Position numbers and translations under genes: made by a program
Source: Acanthaster planci
Taxonomy: Eukaryota; Echinodermata; Asteroidea; Valvatida; Acanthasteridae
Direction: 5' to 3'
Length of the DNA stretch: 35,818 bases
Assembly: GCF_001949145.1 (NCBI RefSeq)
Contig: NW_019091507.1
Location: 423,228 to 459,045 of the forward strand
Shown here: positions 1-29,500 of the stretch, one piece after another
Numbering within the stretch: position 1 is the stretch's first letter
Layout: every line of letters starts with the position of its first letter
The notes under the pieces: generated by a model
Seen by the model: only the letters and a program-made list of their open reading frames with translations
Told to the model about the DNA's origin: nothing
Databases searched by the model: none

Positions 1-723
1 GTAGTGCCTGAGGATTACTTGGTGTGGCTATAAATGACCGTTAAATGGAATGATGAATTTTTGAACGGAAAAAATGACAGTCATGCCGGCCCAGCATCAT
101 CAACATTGAAAAATGCCCCGGCACGAAGTGGTTAAATTTGTTTATTTTGTAAACAAACAAGTTTGCCTCTTTGTGAAAATGCTAAACTTCACACGACTTT
201 TGTCATAGCATGCTATAGCATGTGCCAGGTGCAAAATTGTTACATTTGTATACATTGCCAGCGTCAAACTCAACTCGCTTCTACATGAAAACTGCAAAAT
301 GAGTTTGCCCAAAAATTTGCCCTTTGTTGCTAACGCTGTGTCTATGGAAGACAAATTTACCTCTTCACGAAAACACAAAATGCGGTATAGTTAAAATCTG
401 CCCAACGTAGAAAACCATGATTTGACTGATTTCAGCAGATTTGGTAAAAATTGATCACCATTTGAAGTTGTAGGCATTGCATAGCCTATTTTGCCAAAGA
501 ACCCCTAAGATTTGGGGCCCAAGTGTCCCTTCATGAAATGGTGATTATAAGCATCAGCTGACATTGCCTCTTGTTCACTGACATAGAGTGGAGATAATCC
601 CGTCATTTTTCAGGGATGGGGGAGACGTTTACATTGGCCGAACAAAGGCTTTTTCTACCTTACCTATCTGTCATGTCTATTCACCGGGTAGAAGTTGTCT
701 TAGAAAATGGAAAGTTTACATAC
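1..723. other. Last visible PAK intron; no gene
   Basis: Intron following PAK exon 12. I searched the minus strand for the terminal PAK exon (FLK, AKPLSSL, AAKEA-type residues) and did not find it. Only AT-rich sequence with no coding pattern is seen. Confidence 0.6.
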
Positions 724-17461
<16,738 letters not shown>

Positions 17462-20033
17462 CTGTGGACAGTAAATAAGAAATTGAAAAAAAAAGAAAAA
17501 AGTAACTGGGTTTATAATGGTTACTCCAGCTGATATGGTTTGACCTTTTCAATTTATTTGGAATTCGTTATTTACAATGGGAAAATCGATGAGCAGACCA
17601 TCAGCTCAACAAATTTCAAAAACGGATGAAGTTGAAGAAGCAAACTGAAAGAAATCAAAGACAGCAGGACTTTTATTCCAATCCAAATGATATTTAAAAG
17701 CTAGATTTGTGCTGATGTCATGATATGTACTATTCAGCCCCAAAACACACTTACGGTACATACATGTACCCGTACGACATCATGAAACAAGATTTTAAAA
17801 CAATCCTGACTCAAAAAGAACACATTCACAGCTCCACAATATTTTGTCTTATTTTTAGAATGTAACCACTTGGCACCTGAAGACATGTCGCCCACAGAGG
17901 CTTTCTTCATGTGCATGGAGGTACACATGTACCGGTAGCATCTGTGATGCATTGATTTGAAGTATAGTAGCAGATGTCTTGACCACACACCCTCACACTT
18001 CAATGGTTACCATTTATCTTGTCATGCTTGTGCACAAAGGCACAATGTAGGCAGTCAGGTCTATTTCATCATGGCCAATCATTGTACATGTAAATGTATG
18101 TAGACAACACTGAGTGCCCTGAGGCAGAGCCTCACACAGGCTTGAGACAAAGAGATGAGTTTGGGGCGAGAAATACCGGTATTTAATAATATGTAAGACA
18201 CTGCAAAAACTCCATCGGGTGATCAATTTCATTTTACAATAAATCTGGCCAATGCATATTTTTTCTGATTTGAAAGGTCAAGTTTTCTGCACCCAGGGCT
18301 GGTTCTAAATATGAGATACATTGTGCAGTACCACAGCATAATCCTAGAAATATGAAATAAGACTGCATGTCAGTTCACTGTCAAACTGCCGTATGTAGTC
18401 AGGGAATTACCCAAGCCCCCGGGGAGAACAGTTCATTGATGACTAATGGTGCTACCCATGCAAAACAAAACACAATACCTGTAAATAATAGAACACATTT
18501 CATTCTGCATACGTGTTCATGTACATGTACATGATGTACCGGTATGTCCACATACATGTAACGTGACTTCCACAACATCTTTTAATTTCAACATGGCCTA
18601 CCATGAAACCCTTCATAAGAAACAATTAGTGAGGAAAACCAGATTAGTCATTGCTTAACTTGATTACAAAAGGAAGTTGCAGCTTTCACCCTAACTTTTG
18701 ATCTACTTCCTCCATGCCCAGACCAACATCAAGCCTCTCTCTGAGCATTTCACAAACATGACAGAGGAGAGGATTAATTGTTACCTTGCACACACACACA
18801 TTGTACTGCAGAGTTTCTCAGAACAGACTCACAAGTAACCAGTGATGGTAATTGGGTTATTGCTAGCGTACCGTACGATGATTACATGAGGCTGGTGTTG
18901 AAGTACAGGTACATGTACATGTATGTAATTAAGGATCTGCATGTGCATTGAATATAGAAAAGGTGACATTGAGTATACATAGAAAAGGTGAAAGTTAAGT
19001 AATCTAAGTAAAAGTAAAGCTAAAGTACTGGAGTAATTAAGTATACATGTATGACAAGCAAGTGTGCATGAACAATCCAGATGAACATGTGCAGCGTGTA
19101 ACCACATTCCCCTACCTTGCACAAAATGTGTGTACATGACATGCATGACGCGTGTACATGCATCGTGCTACCGGTTTACAGTGCAGAGGGTAAGGTACAA
19201 TGTACATGTACATACATGTACATGTACACAATGTATATACATGTACATGTATGTGTTCTAGAACATGTACATGTACACAGACAGGAACTAGTACAAACAT
19301 GGCATCCATAATTTACCACGCAACAGTGGCTTGCGACCAATATTATCACTTTTAAAATCTGCCATTATTACCAACTTTTGTGATCCTGCACCTGTAACTT
19401 CATGGGAACGGCACTACACTTGTCAATTATTGTCATTTGAATTTATCAAATCTCATCTGACTTCTGTGCATGAGCACAACAGAGGTACTGTAGATGTATT
19501 GGCACATGCACTGGTATGTTATTGTGAAAAAAACTTGAAAAAAAAAATTAAAATGAGATCAAAAGCCACTTCAAAACCCCATGTAAAATGCCAACCCTAC
19601 AATTTTGCAGTAATATCATCCGAAGTGTGAAGTACATGTGAGTAAGCCTTTACAATGAACTGAAATACTATCAAATTCACAAGTTTGCATTGAAACATGT
19701 ACATGTAACAAGTGGTGACTGGTTAGAAAACAGGATAACGTACATGAACACCGACAAGCAATCAATTTAGAGATCCAACCATCTGCAAGGGGTACTCACA
19801 GTGCTGCGCAGAACGTTCCCACAGGATGAGCATATTAACATGTGTGGGTGATTCACGATTTGACTAGGTTTGGCCCATAGCAATGATGGCATAATACTGG
19901 CAGTTCTGTGCCTTGTTTTACACAGGCTGACAGAGCAACCCAGCTTACATCAGTTAGAGTGATGCTACATGTACATGTTCATGATACATGTACATTTTGT
20001 TTGGAGTTCACAGGCATCTAACCTGTGAATAAC
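17462..20033. other. Probable 5' intron of PAK; simple repeats only
   Basis: No coding exon recognised on either strand. Holds several ACATGTAC runs (18905-18925 and 19196-19281) and a CA run near 18788. Open frames here are short and show no domain or splice-consistent pattern. Confidence 0.5.
19196..19281. repeat. ACATGTAC-rich simple repeat cluster
   Basis: Several interrupted runs of TACATGTACATG over about 85 bp, flanking a short TTCTAGAA palindrome. Fully self-complementary unit. Confidence 0.85.
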
Positions 20034-20245
20034 AGGGGAGTTAGGTTGGTGTAATGGTTCTTTCCTCACCTTCCACCTCTACGGTCCGGGTTCGATTCCC
20101 GACTCGGACCACATGTGGATTGGGTTTTCAGTCCCTACCTGATTCCGAGGATTTTACCCAGAACATTCCTCTGGGGCTTTCTTCCCACCACTAAAACTAA
20201 GACTGCTTCTCATTGTCTACTGTACTAGGTTTTTTCCAGGCTTGC
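20034..20245 (+). mobile_element. tRNA-derived SINE
   Basis: Pol III A-box-like TGGTGTAATGG (20047-20057) and a perfect B box GGTTCGATTCC (20089-20099), about 30 nt apart as in a tRNA. A tRNA-unrelated body follows (CCTACCTGATTCCGAGG, TTCCTCTGGGGCTTTCTTCC). No good cloverleaf end is present, so this is a SINE, not a tRNA gene. The 3' end is uncertain. Confidence 0.8.
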
Positions 20246-20711
20246 GAGCTACAGCTACAGGAAACTGGCCTCCTAAGTACATGTATTAAGCAAAATTGGC
20301 TCATTAATCTGAGGCCTTAACAAACATGGCTAATGTACACTGTGAAATTTAAAAGAACTTCATAAAATGGCTTAAAATAATACGTACATGTGCATTAACA
20401 CCAAGAAATGTCTAACTTTCATTTGTGTGAGCATATTGCCGTGCACAGCTTTTTTTCTCGCAGACAGAGTCTCAATACACCTACAGAGTCCCCTCAAGAG
20501 TTCACATAAATTTGCGTTCAATATTGTACACCTTCATAAATCCCCACCATCTGATTGGTGGTCACTTTCAGTATCATAGTCGGTATCATATGCAGTAGCG
20601 GGTCAACTCGAACCCGAGTCAGCTCGTACCCCAAAATTTACACCCAAGTTAAGTCGTACCCAAGTCAAGTCGTACCCGCGTCAAGTTGTACCCAGGTTAA
20701 CTTGTACCCGG

Positions 20712-21179
20712 TCAAGTCGTATCCAAGTTAACTCGTACCCTATGAATTTCCACATTGAATCTGACCAATGGAAGCATTTCTCCTGGCCGCAAATGACGAC
20801 AGAAATGACGGTGCATTCCTACATGTATATTCTCTGCTCTGTTGACATGTATTGTTGGGAATATTAAATCAAGATAATGAATATGAAAAAATATCATTTG
20901 TTGAATTGTTACTGCCGTCGCCATGTTTTCTCTTTTTTTTTTTAGAGATGATCCTGTGAAGTCTTGATGCCAATGGTCACACTGTACATCAGAGCGGGCT
21001 ATGCGGCAGACGTTGAACGTTGTTGGAAAACAAATTCGAATACAAGTACAGCGTGCAGTATAAGCATGAACAAAATGGAAACAAGCACGACTGAAATTGC
21101 AGCTTTTGGCATGCAATAATTTGAGTGACTTCTTTTCTTCGTGAATTAGTAAAATAATAGCCCGAGCACCTCCAGCCAA
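20712..21179 (-). other. Unassigned 155-codon open frame inside the foldback element
   Basis: The longest open frame in the element, starting MAGGARAIILLIHEEKKSLK. It shows no transposase DDE/DDD pattern, zinc finger or other domain I recognise, and it runs into the tandem-repeat arm at its C-terminus. More likely non-coding than a real protein. Confidence 0.15.
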
Positions 21180-21488
21180 ACAGTTCTATCACAAAATTTA
21201 TAGTACAGTTTGCGACAGTACTGTATGACCAGAAGCACATGGGCCAGTAAAATAAATGTATTAATGATGTGCTGTTTACGATTGTAAATGTTTTGAGTGA
21301 CTTCTTTTCGCAATAAAATTTGATAGACAATTAGAAAAAAGTGTAACTTTTTTTTTTGCGGGCGTAGTATGCATCACCATTTTGGGAGTATTTGGGGACT
21401 GGCCATCAACCTTCCCACTTGGGTAGTCTTGGGAGAATGAAGCTCAACTTCAGCCATCTAGTACCTGAATGGTCCCGCACTGTAGGCC

Positions 21489-21557
21489 AACCAAACCAAA
21501 CAGCCCTTTTCAGGGCAACCGCTATCAAACCAAACAGCCCTTTTCAGGGCCACCACA
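21489..21557 (+). repeat. Direct repeat of about 24 bp inside the foldback element
   Basis: Two near-exact copies of a unit ending AACAGCCCTTTTCAGGGC, about 36 bp apart. The unit's tail GCCCTTTTCAGGGC is itself an inverted repeat, so each copy could form a small hairpin. Confidence 0.7.
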
Positions 21558-22656
21558 TTTTCCAAAAAGAGATACATGTATGCTTTACCTGCAAAGAATA
21601 AAAAATGAATTATTTTCAGTTTTTTTAAAGTTTAATAATAATTAACTATTTGAAATATATTTTTAAAAATTTTCTCGTAATAGAGTCGTTCCCGTTGTTT
21701 TTACCAACAATCGCAGGGTAAATGTATGTTCGCACTGCCTTATATTCTGAAACTAATTCTGAGAAAAAAACTATTTGTTGAAATCCAATCACTTGTACTG
21801 ACTAATGAAAGGGGTACAAGTTAACTTGGGTACGACTTGACCCGGGTACGAGTTGACCAGGGTACAAGTTGACCCGGGTACAAGTTAACTTCGACTCGGG
21901 TATGAGATGACCCAAAATCTCATATGCCATGAATTATTTCATGCATGTATAAAATTTTATAATCAGTGATGGGACCATCGTGTTGTTTCCTGAACTTCAC
22001 AAGGAAAGTATCAATCAAGGCTGATACAGAAAGAGTTCCATTCACCGTATTTCTACCTCCGTGCATACACCACACACAAACATCACACTATCACTAGGCA
22101 CTGTGCACAAAGAGACATACCCTACATCCTACATGTAACACTGTTACACTGAGTCATGGTTCTTAGACTTACATGTACATGCAATCAATCATGTCAATGA
22201 TTCGACATTCATGTATATTTCATGCTAAATTTGGCATTAAGGGCATTCTATCACATTCTGATGGCTAACAAACCATTACACAGGAAAATTAATCATGTCC
22301 ATAAAAATAGGCCTTTGCTATATGGAGTCTTACCGTACAGCTCACTACAGGCATGTACATGTACCTCCATAGGTGAAGCAACAGCAGACACGCTACATGA
22401 TCACATACTGTACATAGTAACATAGGCATGATTGATTGGCATACATGTAGCTAGGGCCAAAAAGACACAATAAAAGATATCGCCCTGAATCGTCGCTACG
22501 CGTTGTAAACAATTCAAGCAATTTATCGTTGCAAAAGAAGCCAGAATGTCGACGGAAAAGGTTTCAAAATTAAAAAGTGTATTCATCACGTTCCTGATAT
22601 TTGGAGAAAACAAATTTTTGAGACGGAGTTTACCACAGAAAAATCTCACAACTTAC

Positions 22657-22721
22657 CTCAACACGGAAAACCAAATGGACCTTCTATCGTATGTGCTGCA
22701 CCACGCCAAATATCCGGAAGT
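22657..22721 (-). promoter_or_regulatory. Candidate PAK non-coding first exon and ETS site
   Basis: On the minus strand a consensus donor GAG|GTAAGT ends a possible exon at 22657. About 57-64 bp upstream lies ACTTCCGG (22714-22721), an ETS-family promoter motif. The next 200 bp in the direction of transcription (22450-22656) is relatively rich in CpG. PAK needs an upstream 5'UTR exon because its first coding exon begins at an acceptor. Not proven. Confidence 0.3.
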
Positions 22722-23845
22722 ACAGTGCAAAAAATTCATATACAAACGAGTGCTTGCACCTTGCACATGTACGATGCACCTTCCTAAAATGAACAGGTTG
22801 ACCTTTGACCGATATCTTTTGGCCAGGAATTTTCGAATGAGCTAAAAAACTGAAATACAAACTGAACAAATTTTATCTGGTTTCACTTTTAAGGAAACAC
22901 TGAGAGACTTCCGAGTACTATTTAAAGAATTATACCGATAGACAAATTTTATCATTGAAGCAGAGGGTCTTTTATTAGGAGGCTCAATTGACCGAGCTTT
23001 TCACTGGTACTCTGAAAAAATTGCCATTTTTTGTGGTGAAGACAACTGTTAATGGTTACCAGTAGCGTGCTTCTTACTACACAGGACACATGCCACTTAG
23101 ACGCGTGGTGGAGGCGCAAATGGGAGTGGACTTGTGGTGTGTCACCCGTTATATCTACTCCATGTAAGCAACGCATGCGCAAAGAGCAAGGATTTGCTCT
23201 ATGGTGCAAACTAGTCTGATACGGTACGAGAGCGCGTCTATCACATAAACCACAGCTAGCTACAGGCGGGCTCGAACTCTTATCAAAACTTTGAAAAAAA
23301 AACCAAAACCTGTAAACAATTCAACGTAACCAGATCAATCAACGTTTGATGTAGAAGAGGAAAACTCTGAAAGTCAGTTGTCATGGTATTTGTCTGACAA
23401 AACATCCAAATGGAACATGCCATTCAAAAGAGGGCGCCCTTGGACTTTAATAAATGATCTACAGTTGGCGGGAATTTTGATAGTACACGACCTTTAATTT
23501 TGTCAGCAACCATCGTATTTCACGAAAGTAGTGAATGTATTATCAGTCATAAACCCCCAACTGAACGCCACAAATACATTAGATTCAATATACAGACTGG
23601 CTAAACATTTATGGTCCCTGCAGTGCTTAAACCACAAAGCCACGGTTAAGTCCCTGAAGCCTGAATGCGTCACATGCATAATTGTGTGTAAAAAGGCATT
23701 AATGCCAGAACCAGCCCGTGAACCAACAAGTGCGCACTCCATTCGTTTGCATGGCACTCCTTGGTACAAAATGGCTTCACATGTACCAGTTCAAAAGTGT
23801 GAAATCAGCTTATTCAATACAAGTTAAACTATGCCCACTGCACAT

Positions 23846-23945
23846 GGAACTATGGAATCGGCAGTTAACACGCAACTTGCGGGCTCATCCAATGGAAGCT
23901 TGCAATCAATAGTGCATGCGAGTGTATGACTAAGTCACTTACGAA
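23846..23945 (+). repeat. Diverged dispersed repeat, copy 1
   Basis: Similar over about 100 bp to 26707-26806: both contain ATGGAATCGG(C/A)AGTTA, GCTCATCCAA-like sequence, and GTGCATNCG(A/T)GTGTATG, and end near CTTACGAACC/CTTGCAAACC. Same orientation. Element type unknown. Confidence 0.5.
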
Positions 23946-25808
23946 CCACTGAGATAATGCCTAGCTCACCCACAGATTCTGTACTTTTAGTTTATTGGCC
24001 AAGAATCGAGCCAGTCACATGGCCAAAAGAACTACACTTGTACCCGTAGCAACAAATATTCATGACCACACATTGTGTGTTCAATTACGCATTCTGGCAT
24101 GGTGTGCGTGTTGCCCATCACGCATATTCCGATTTACGAAGTTGAGCACTTAAGTGCACTTTGGCCCAGTCATGACACCCCCATTTGTTGACTTGATACA
24201 TGTATCGACAAATAAAAGAAAAATACGACAAGCTAAGTTTGCAGATGCTCAAATTTATTTTCTTGAATGAAAGAGGCACATACATGTAGCAGAGCTGTGG
24301 TATGTGAGAGAGGTGACATATCCGTTTCTTTTTATTGCAGCCCGCTGAGGGCACAATCTGAGGGAAAAAGAGATTAGCGAACAGACATTTAAAAAGTTAC
24401 TTTTATGTGAGGGGTAGGCAGCAGCGGCGGAACGATTTTCAATTCCAAGGGGGTCCCTGATTTACAAGCTGTGCTTTTTGGAGACCCTCTCCACTTACTA
24501 TCGATTACTTGCTTCATTTAAAAGTGTTAATGGGTTCACTGTTTTGACATGTATAAATGCCAGGAAATAAAATGAACCGAACTGAAATGTGGGGGGGGCA
24601 GTTGTTAGACCATCATTCATCAGCCATTAATAGGCTGATCCATGAAGCCCCACTGGCCATCCCATTAGGGGGCATGCCCCCCAGTCAAAAAAGTGCCCCC
24701 CACACACTTTTTTGCCACCAGTGGGGATAGGTTGGGGATGATTTATTTTGGAAGAGAAAAAGTATCTTCAAAGCATCATGGACAAAATGAACTGGTAAAA
24801 AAAACCCCCAAAATAATTGCATCCTGCTCCAAGTGTCAACATTTTTTACTTCGGTGTCCAACGTAATGACACTGTCAATGGAGCCCACAGTACCGAAACA
24901 AATTTAAAGTTGCAACTACATACGCTTCTTGACCTATGACTATTAACTTCTGTATACTGACCTAACTGCAGCAAATGCCTGTTGACCTACATGTACATGT
25001 ATGTCCAGTGTTTATCATTACTTTATGCAGCTAGTACCTCCATAATACTACTTCAAATTTTCAACATTCGTTGGAAAATACATTAATTTGAATGACAAAG
25101 CTGTACCAACCGTGTAACTTTTAAAACAAGACATGTACAAGTAACTCATAAAATTCCCTCTGTTTTTATGTACAATAAATCGTCTAAAGAATTGCCACAA
25201 AAGGTAATATACATGTAAAATTGAAATGCACTCAAACAATAAAGCAATTAACTCATTTTAACTTTGGAAATAGACAGCAATTAATAAAAGATTAAACTGC
25301 CTTCAATTCAAATATTATTGCACGTAAAACAACTCCCTCTAAGGCAAAAACATTTACATATCTTTTTAAGACCTCAAATTACAGCACACATACAAAAAGA
25401 GTTGTTGAAAGAGTCACACTCCATAAAATTGAATACACATTTTTGGGGGGTTTAGTGTATCCCCCAAACACTTGCATATTCAGTTTTTGATGTCAGCGAG
25501 GGAAGGGAAATCCAAAGTTCCTCTGTTCTGACATCATAAAGGTTGAGCTTTATGAGTTTGTTTTGTTTCGGATTGTTTTTTTGGACAAGCCCCTCTGCTC
25601 TGTACATATGATGTCACATTAGAGGGTATTTCTTTCTTCCTTTGTGCACTCATTGTAACAATATTAAAAAAAAGAACAGACTCTAAGCACCACCAATGCG
25701 TAAACTCTAGCGGCGGGGTAGTTCTCCCTGGATATGCCCCTGTTTTTACAGATAGACCGTGTAGGGCCAAGATAGACTAGGCTCCATTAACCATCGCAAA
25801 AGACAACA

Positions 25809-25814
25809 TTTATT
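25809..25814 (-). terminator. Candidate polyadenylation signal AATAAA for the death-domain gene
   Basis: TTTATT on the plus strand (AATAAA on the minus strand), about 650 bp after the stop codon at 26465. It is the first canonical hexamer I found downstream. Would give a 3'UTR of about 0.65 kb. Confidence 0.3.
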
Positions 25815-26464
25815 TCAAAATGTACAATATAATTTGTTAGAGCCAAAAGACTTCTCTTAAAATAACACTCTGTTTCTGTACAACAATAGAAAGAACAGCG
25901 TCTGAGTTGAACAGCATTTAACAAACATCCTTAGAACAGGAAACTCCAAACTGACCTGCAATATCAATACCAGGCTAACATGAACAAATACTAGTTGGCA
26001 TGACCGTCTTGCGTGTACAACTTTTCAGGACAATCTACTGAACAGGGGGTAAGACCTTGTCAAGACAATTTCAAAATCACTTTTTCACCTAAAATATTGA
26101 CTTTGAAATCCTGCTTTGACATTAAAAACATTAGACTTGACTCACATTTGACATTGTTTTGCATACAGTGTAAGCGTTTTGCGCTGTGGGTCGTACACAA
26201 CTGGACAATGTCATGACCACAACTATCCTCTGCAGAGGTGTGCCAATAGTTCATCTAAGCATGCTTGAGGAGGATTTGGACCAATATTTGAGAGGGTTGT
26301 TAGCAGAAGCATCTTGAGGTGTCACGGGTGTTGGGTGAATAAGTGGTGGCCCCAATGCCCATGGGAACACAAAAGAGCCTGTTAGGTACCCAGACTCCAA
26401 AGTCTGGAATGGACAGTATGGCATGCTATTATTATGTTTTAAATGGTTCACTGGCAAGCACTCA

Positions 26465-26590
26465 TCAAGCACTGGTGTCCAGACTGTCAGCAATCTCTGT
26501 CATCCTGCTGCCTTGCAGTGCTTCCCTTAGAACAGACACAGTGGCCTGCTCCCCATTCCTCTGCGTCCACAGCAACAGCAGTTGTTGTAC
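26465..26590 (-). CDS. Death-domain gene terminal exon (helices 4-6 and stop)
   Basis: Too short for simple ORF calling. Acceptor CATGTGTAG; 126 nt, phase 0. Encodes VQQLLLLWTQRNGEQATVSV and LREALQGSRMTEIADSLDTSA, then TGA. LL-LW-R-G--ATV--L--AL is the conserved second half of death domains, and the frame joins exactly after AKEQ of the previous exon. Confidence 0.9.
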   Translation of the reverse strand, partial: VQQLLLLWTQRNGEQATVSVLREALQGSRMTEIADSLDTSA

Positions 26591-29500
26591 CTACACATGA
26601 ACAACACCAATTCATGTACAAACTGCTATCTCGTACACAGAAGAGTATCCGGTTCGTGTGACATCACTTGCACTGCACATGGAGTTACATGCATTGATCG
26701 CCGTTTGCATGGAATCGGAAGTTACCAAGCTACTTTGGCAATCGTCCAACGGGAACCTGCAAATTGTGGTGCATCCGTGTGTGTGAAAAAGTCCCTTGCA
26801 AACCCGATAGTGAAAAAGGCAGTGGCGTAATAGTAGCCCCCTTGGCAGCGTTGCCAATTCTGTTTTCTTTAGCAGAAGTGCCAGCATTTTTAGAATAGCT
26901 AATACTGCTTTCTTCTGGATGGAGAAACATTGATAAGGATGAAAAATATCTGGATCATCATTTCGATTAAACAGTCATCCTCGTTTGGCCCCTCTCTGGA
27001 CTAAAACCTGTCAAGCATGGTAAGGATGGGGGGGGGGTTACATAGTGGCTGCAGAAGCACTAATATGAAGAACAATAATATCAGGGTTCTCACCTGTTCT
27101 TTGGCGTCTCCAGGTGCCTCTTCCTTGATCAGATTTATATCGTCCTGAGTAAAGCCTAGCTTGTTAGCCAGCAGCATCCAGTCTTTACGGCTGGCCATTC
27201 TGGACACTTTAAGCATATCTTTGGTAGTGGGCGTTCTCTTGGATCCTGTGACGGGGTTGCTGCTGGAGGCCTGTGAGTGACAAAACAACATTCCACGTCC
27301 ATTCAACACTCACTTTAATAGCAACATTTCGGTTTGGTATGGGGCTTACTGGCCTTGAAAATGCCAAGGGGCCGCTAAATACAAGTGCGGCGGTACAAAG
27401 CGCCGGAAAATATATGCAATCAGGTTTGTTTAGAATCACATTTTCTACAATAAAATAATTTAAAATTAAATGCAGTATGGTAAAATGCAGTCTCAAAATC
27501 AGCAATGCTACATTGTTTATATTCCACTGTAAAAAACAGTAACGGTGAGGCCAATGACTGAATTTCCATGGGAAGCAAGGAATGAGTACATTGTGTCTTG
27601 GAAGTCAATTCCAGTTGCTCAGTAGATGTTAACAACGTGTCCTATGGCAACATATGAAAATGAGAATAATCCATTAGTTTAACAGTGGCACAATGAACCT
27701 TAACAATGTTGCTAAAAAGACATTCATGACATCTTGCACGCACGACACTTCCCTGGAAAATGTGGATCAAAAGCTACGATAGGAACCTTGAGGAGAATTG
27801 TTTCTTTGACTTACAGCAAGCGAGAACGTACTCGCTCATTTTCTCAGACTTTGTGGACCCCACTGACCTGCTCTACGGTGTCGTTATTAGGAGAGCACTT
27901 GAAGTCCATGATGGTCTGCAGCGTGTCCTGGGGTAGTTCCATGGCCCAGTTGACAAACTGTTGCTCACTGATGGAGTGGGATGCGATATCGCCCACCTGA
28001 TGTATAAAAACCTTGGCCGATCTGTCAATGACCTCCTGCAAATAAATACTGTTTTATTCAGTGTATCGTATCATTGTACAAAGAACCAAAGTGTGACTAC
28101 ATAAAAATTGTCAAGGCAGCTAGCTCCAAAGGTACATCAACAGTAAAATGATATGCACAATACATTGTAAGCAATGAAAACTTATTTTATAAAATGAAAT
28201 GAAAATATCTAATAGAATGTAAACAACTATGCGCGCCATGATTATTTATTTCACTTAAAATCCTTTCTCCTTGTTTCAGGCTTCTCAATCCAAGATATCA
28301 TGGAAACCGACAAATGGAACTGTTACAAACAAGTTTTTGCTTAAAATATTTGGCATGTGGAATAAAAGGGATAAAACGTAAAGCTAGGTGAGAATGAGAT
28401 AAATCAACAAGAAATTATGTCTTGTTAGCAATCTGTTGTTTAGGCGGGAGAGGACCATGTCACTGCTTGACATTTTTCCAAAAAAATCATCAGCCACTTT
28501 AATTTTGACAAGAATTTTGAAATGCTAAACCTGAGGTGAAAAGAGTGCAACAAGCAAAATCAATTAGTGACCTTTAATCTCATTCAACCTTTCACGTATC
28601 CAAAAACAGATATTTAGAAGCTAAAAATTGCTGTTGGGATACAATGCGATATATTGGTTATTTCCCTAGCATGTTTTTGCCTTTGTTTGGCATCATGCTG
28701 CCGGCCAGATATACCACAGTAAGCCAGTCTACTGTCAAGAAAGGTTTTGTGAGTTCTCCAATCATGTATATCTGTAACATGCAATCACATCATGCATGAT
28801 GGGGCCTAGGCCTACATGTACACGTATGACTTACAGTACACCCCATCTGAAGGACATGACCCTTGCTGATGATCAAAGATGAGCATGCATCTGTCAAAGC
28901 AGTTGTGTGGTAACCTGCTTTACATCCAAGGATGGTGTTAACTGCTGGTCAACCATGCTACATGTACTTTCAATGATATGCCACTTTCTACTCTGCTATG
29001 GCAATTGCCTTGATTGCTGGACTAAATACAAAGTACCGTAGTTGCGACCATAGAGCATCAGCATTTTTATGGGGGGGTAGCGTTCAGATTTATTTTTCAA
29101 TCATATTCCTTTGTTTAATGAAAACCGTAACAGTAAACTAAGGCAATTTCCTCTCTGATATTATGTTTATGTAAAATGCACGTACATGGGTTCTTATCAA
29201 TTGCCTTGGTTTAACAAAATCTAAATAATGATATCTTGAAAGAGAAAATGAGAAAAAAAGAGAAAGAAAAAGAAAAGAACTTGAAACACATAACAAGAAT
29301 TTCTGATGGCTTGAAAGAACTTCTTACAAGCAAAACTTACCTTGCTCTCGTCACAATAAATCTCACTCAAAATGTCAGTCACGATGGCTAGGTCAAGAGC
29401 GTGGCCCTTATTCAAACACTGGAACACAGCTGTGAATATGAAGACTAGAAAATTAAATAAGGAAGGAAAAAAATCAAACAAAAATGAAAACGAAAGAAAC

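Larger units (their letters stand above)
20586..21927. mobile_element. Foldback-type element with arms made of about 17-bp tandem repeats
   Basis: Left arm (about 20600-20741) is an array of units like AAGTCGTACCCGNGTC. The right arm (about 21811-21914) is the reverse-complement array, units like GGGTACAAGTTGACCCG. The outermost 21 bp of the two arms match at about 18 positions. An exact 8-bp duplication TCATATGC flanks the body (20586-20593 and 21920-21927). This arm design matches foldback elements such as sea urchin TU and Drosophila FB (family knowledge). The interior is AT-rich with no recognised transposase. Confidence 0.85.
22722..26464. other. Intergenic between PAK promoter side and death-domain gene
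   Basis: No convincing exon on either strand. Open frames such as 22546-22845 (+) and 23531-23827 (+) show no known domain. Contains a diverged repeat copy (23846-23945) and the 3'UTR of the death-domain gene, probably ending near 25.8 kb. Confidence 0.5.

Noticed and set aside
20034-20110. A functional tRNA gene on the plus strand
   Set aside because: A and B boxes are present, but the acceptor ends do not pair and a long non-tRNA body follows; a SINE explains it better.
22546-22845. A 99-codon plus-strand open frame starting MSTEKVSKLK as a separate gene
   Set aside because: No domain recognised, no supporting splice sites, and it overlaps the candidate PAK promoter on the other strand.
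24424-24720. CAGCGGCGGAACG followed by G- and C-run sequence as a DNA transposon
   Set aside because: Only one terminus-like word; no inverted partner or flanking duplication seen.
26343-26600. An 85-codon plus-strand open frame at 26343-26600
   Set aside because: It is the antisense shadow of the terminal death-domain exon (26465-26590, minus strand), which has clear family signature and phase agreement.
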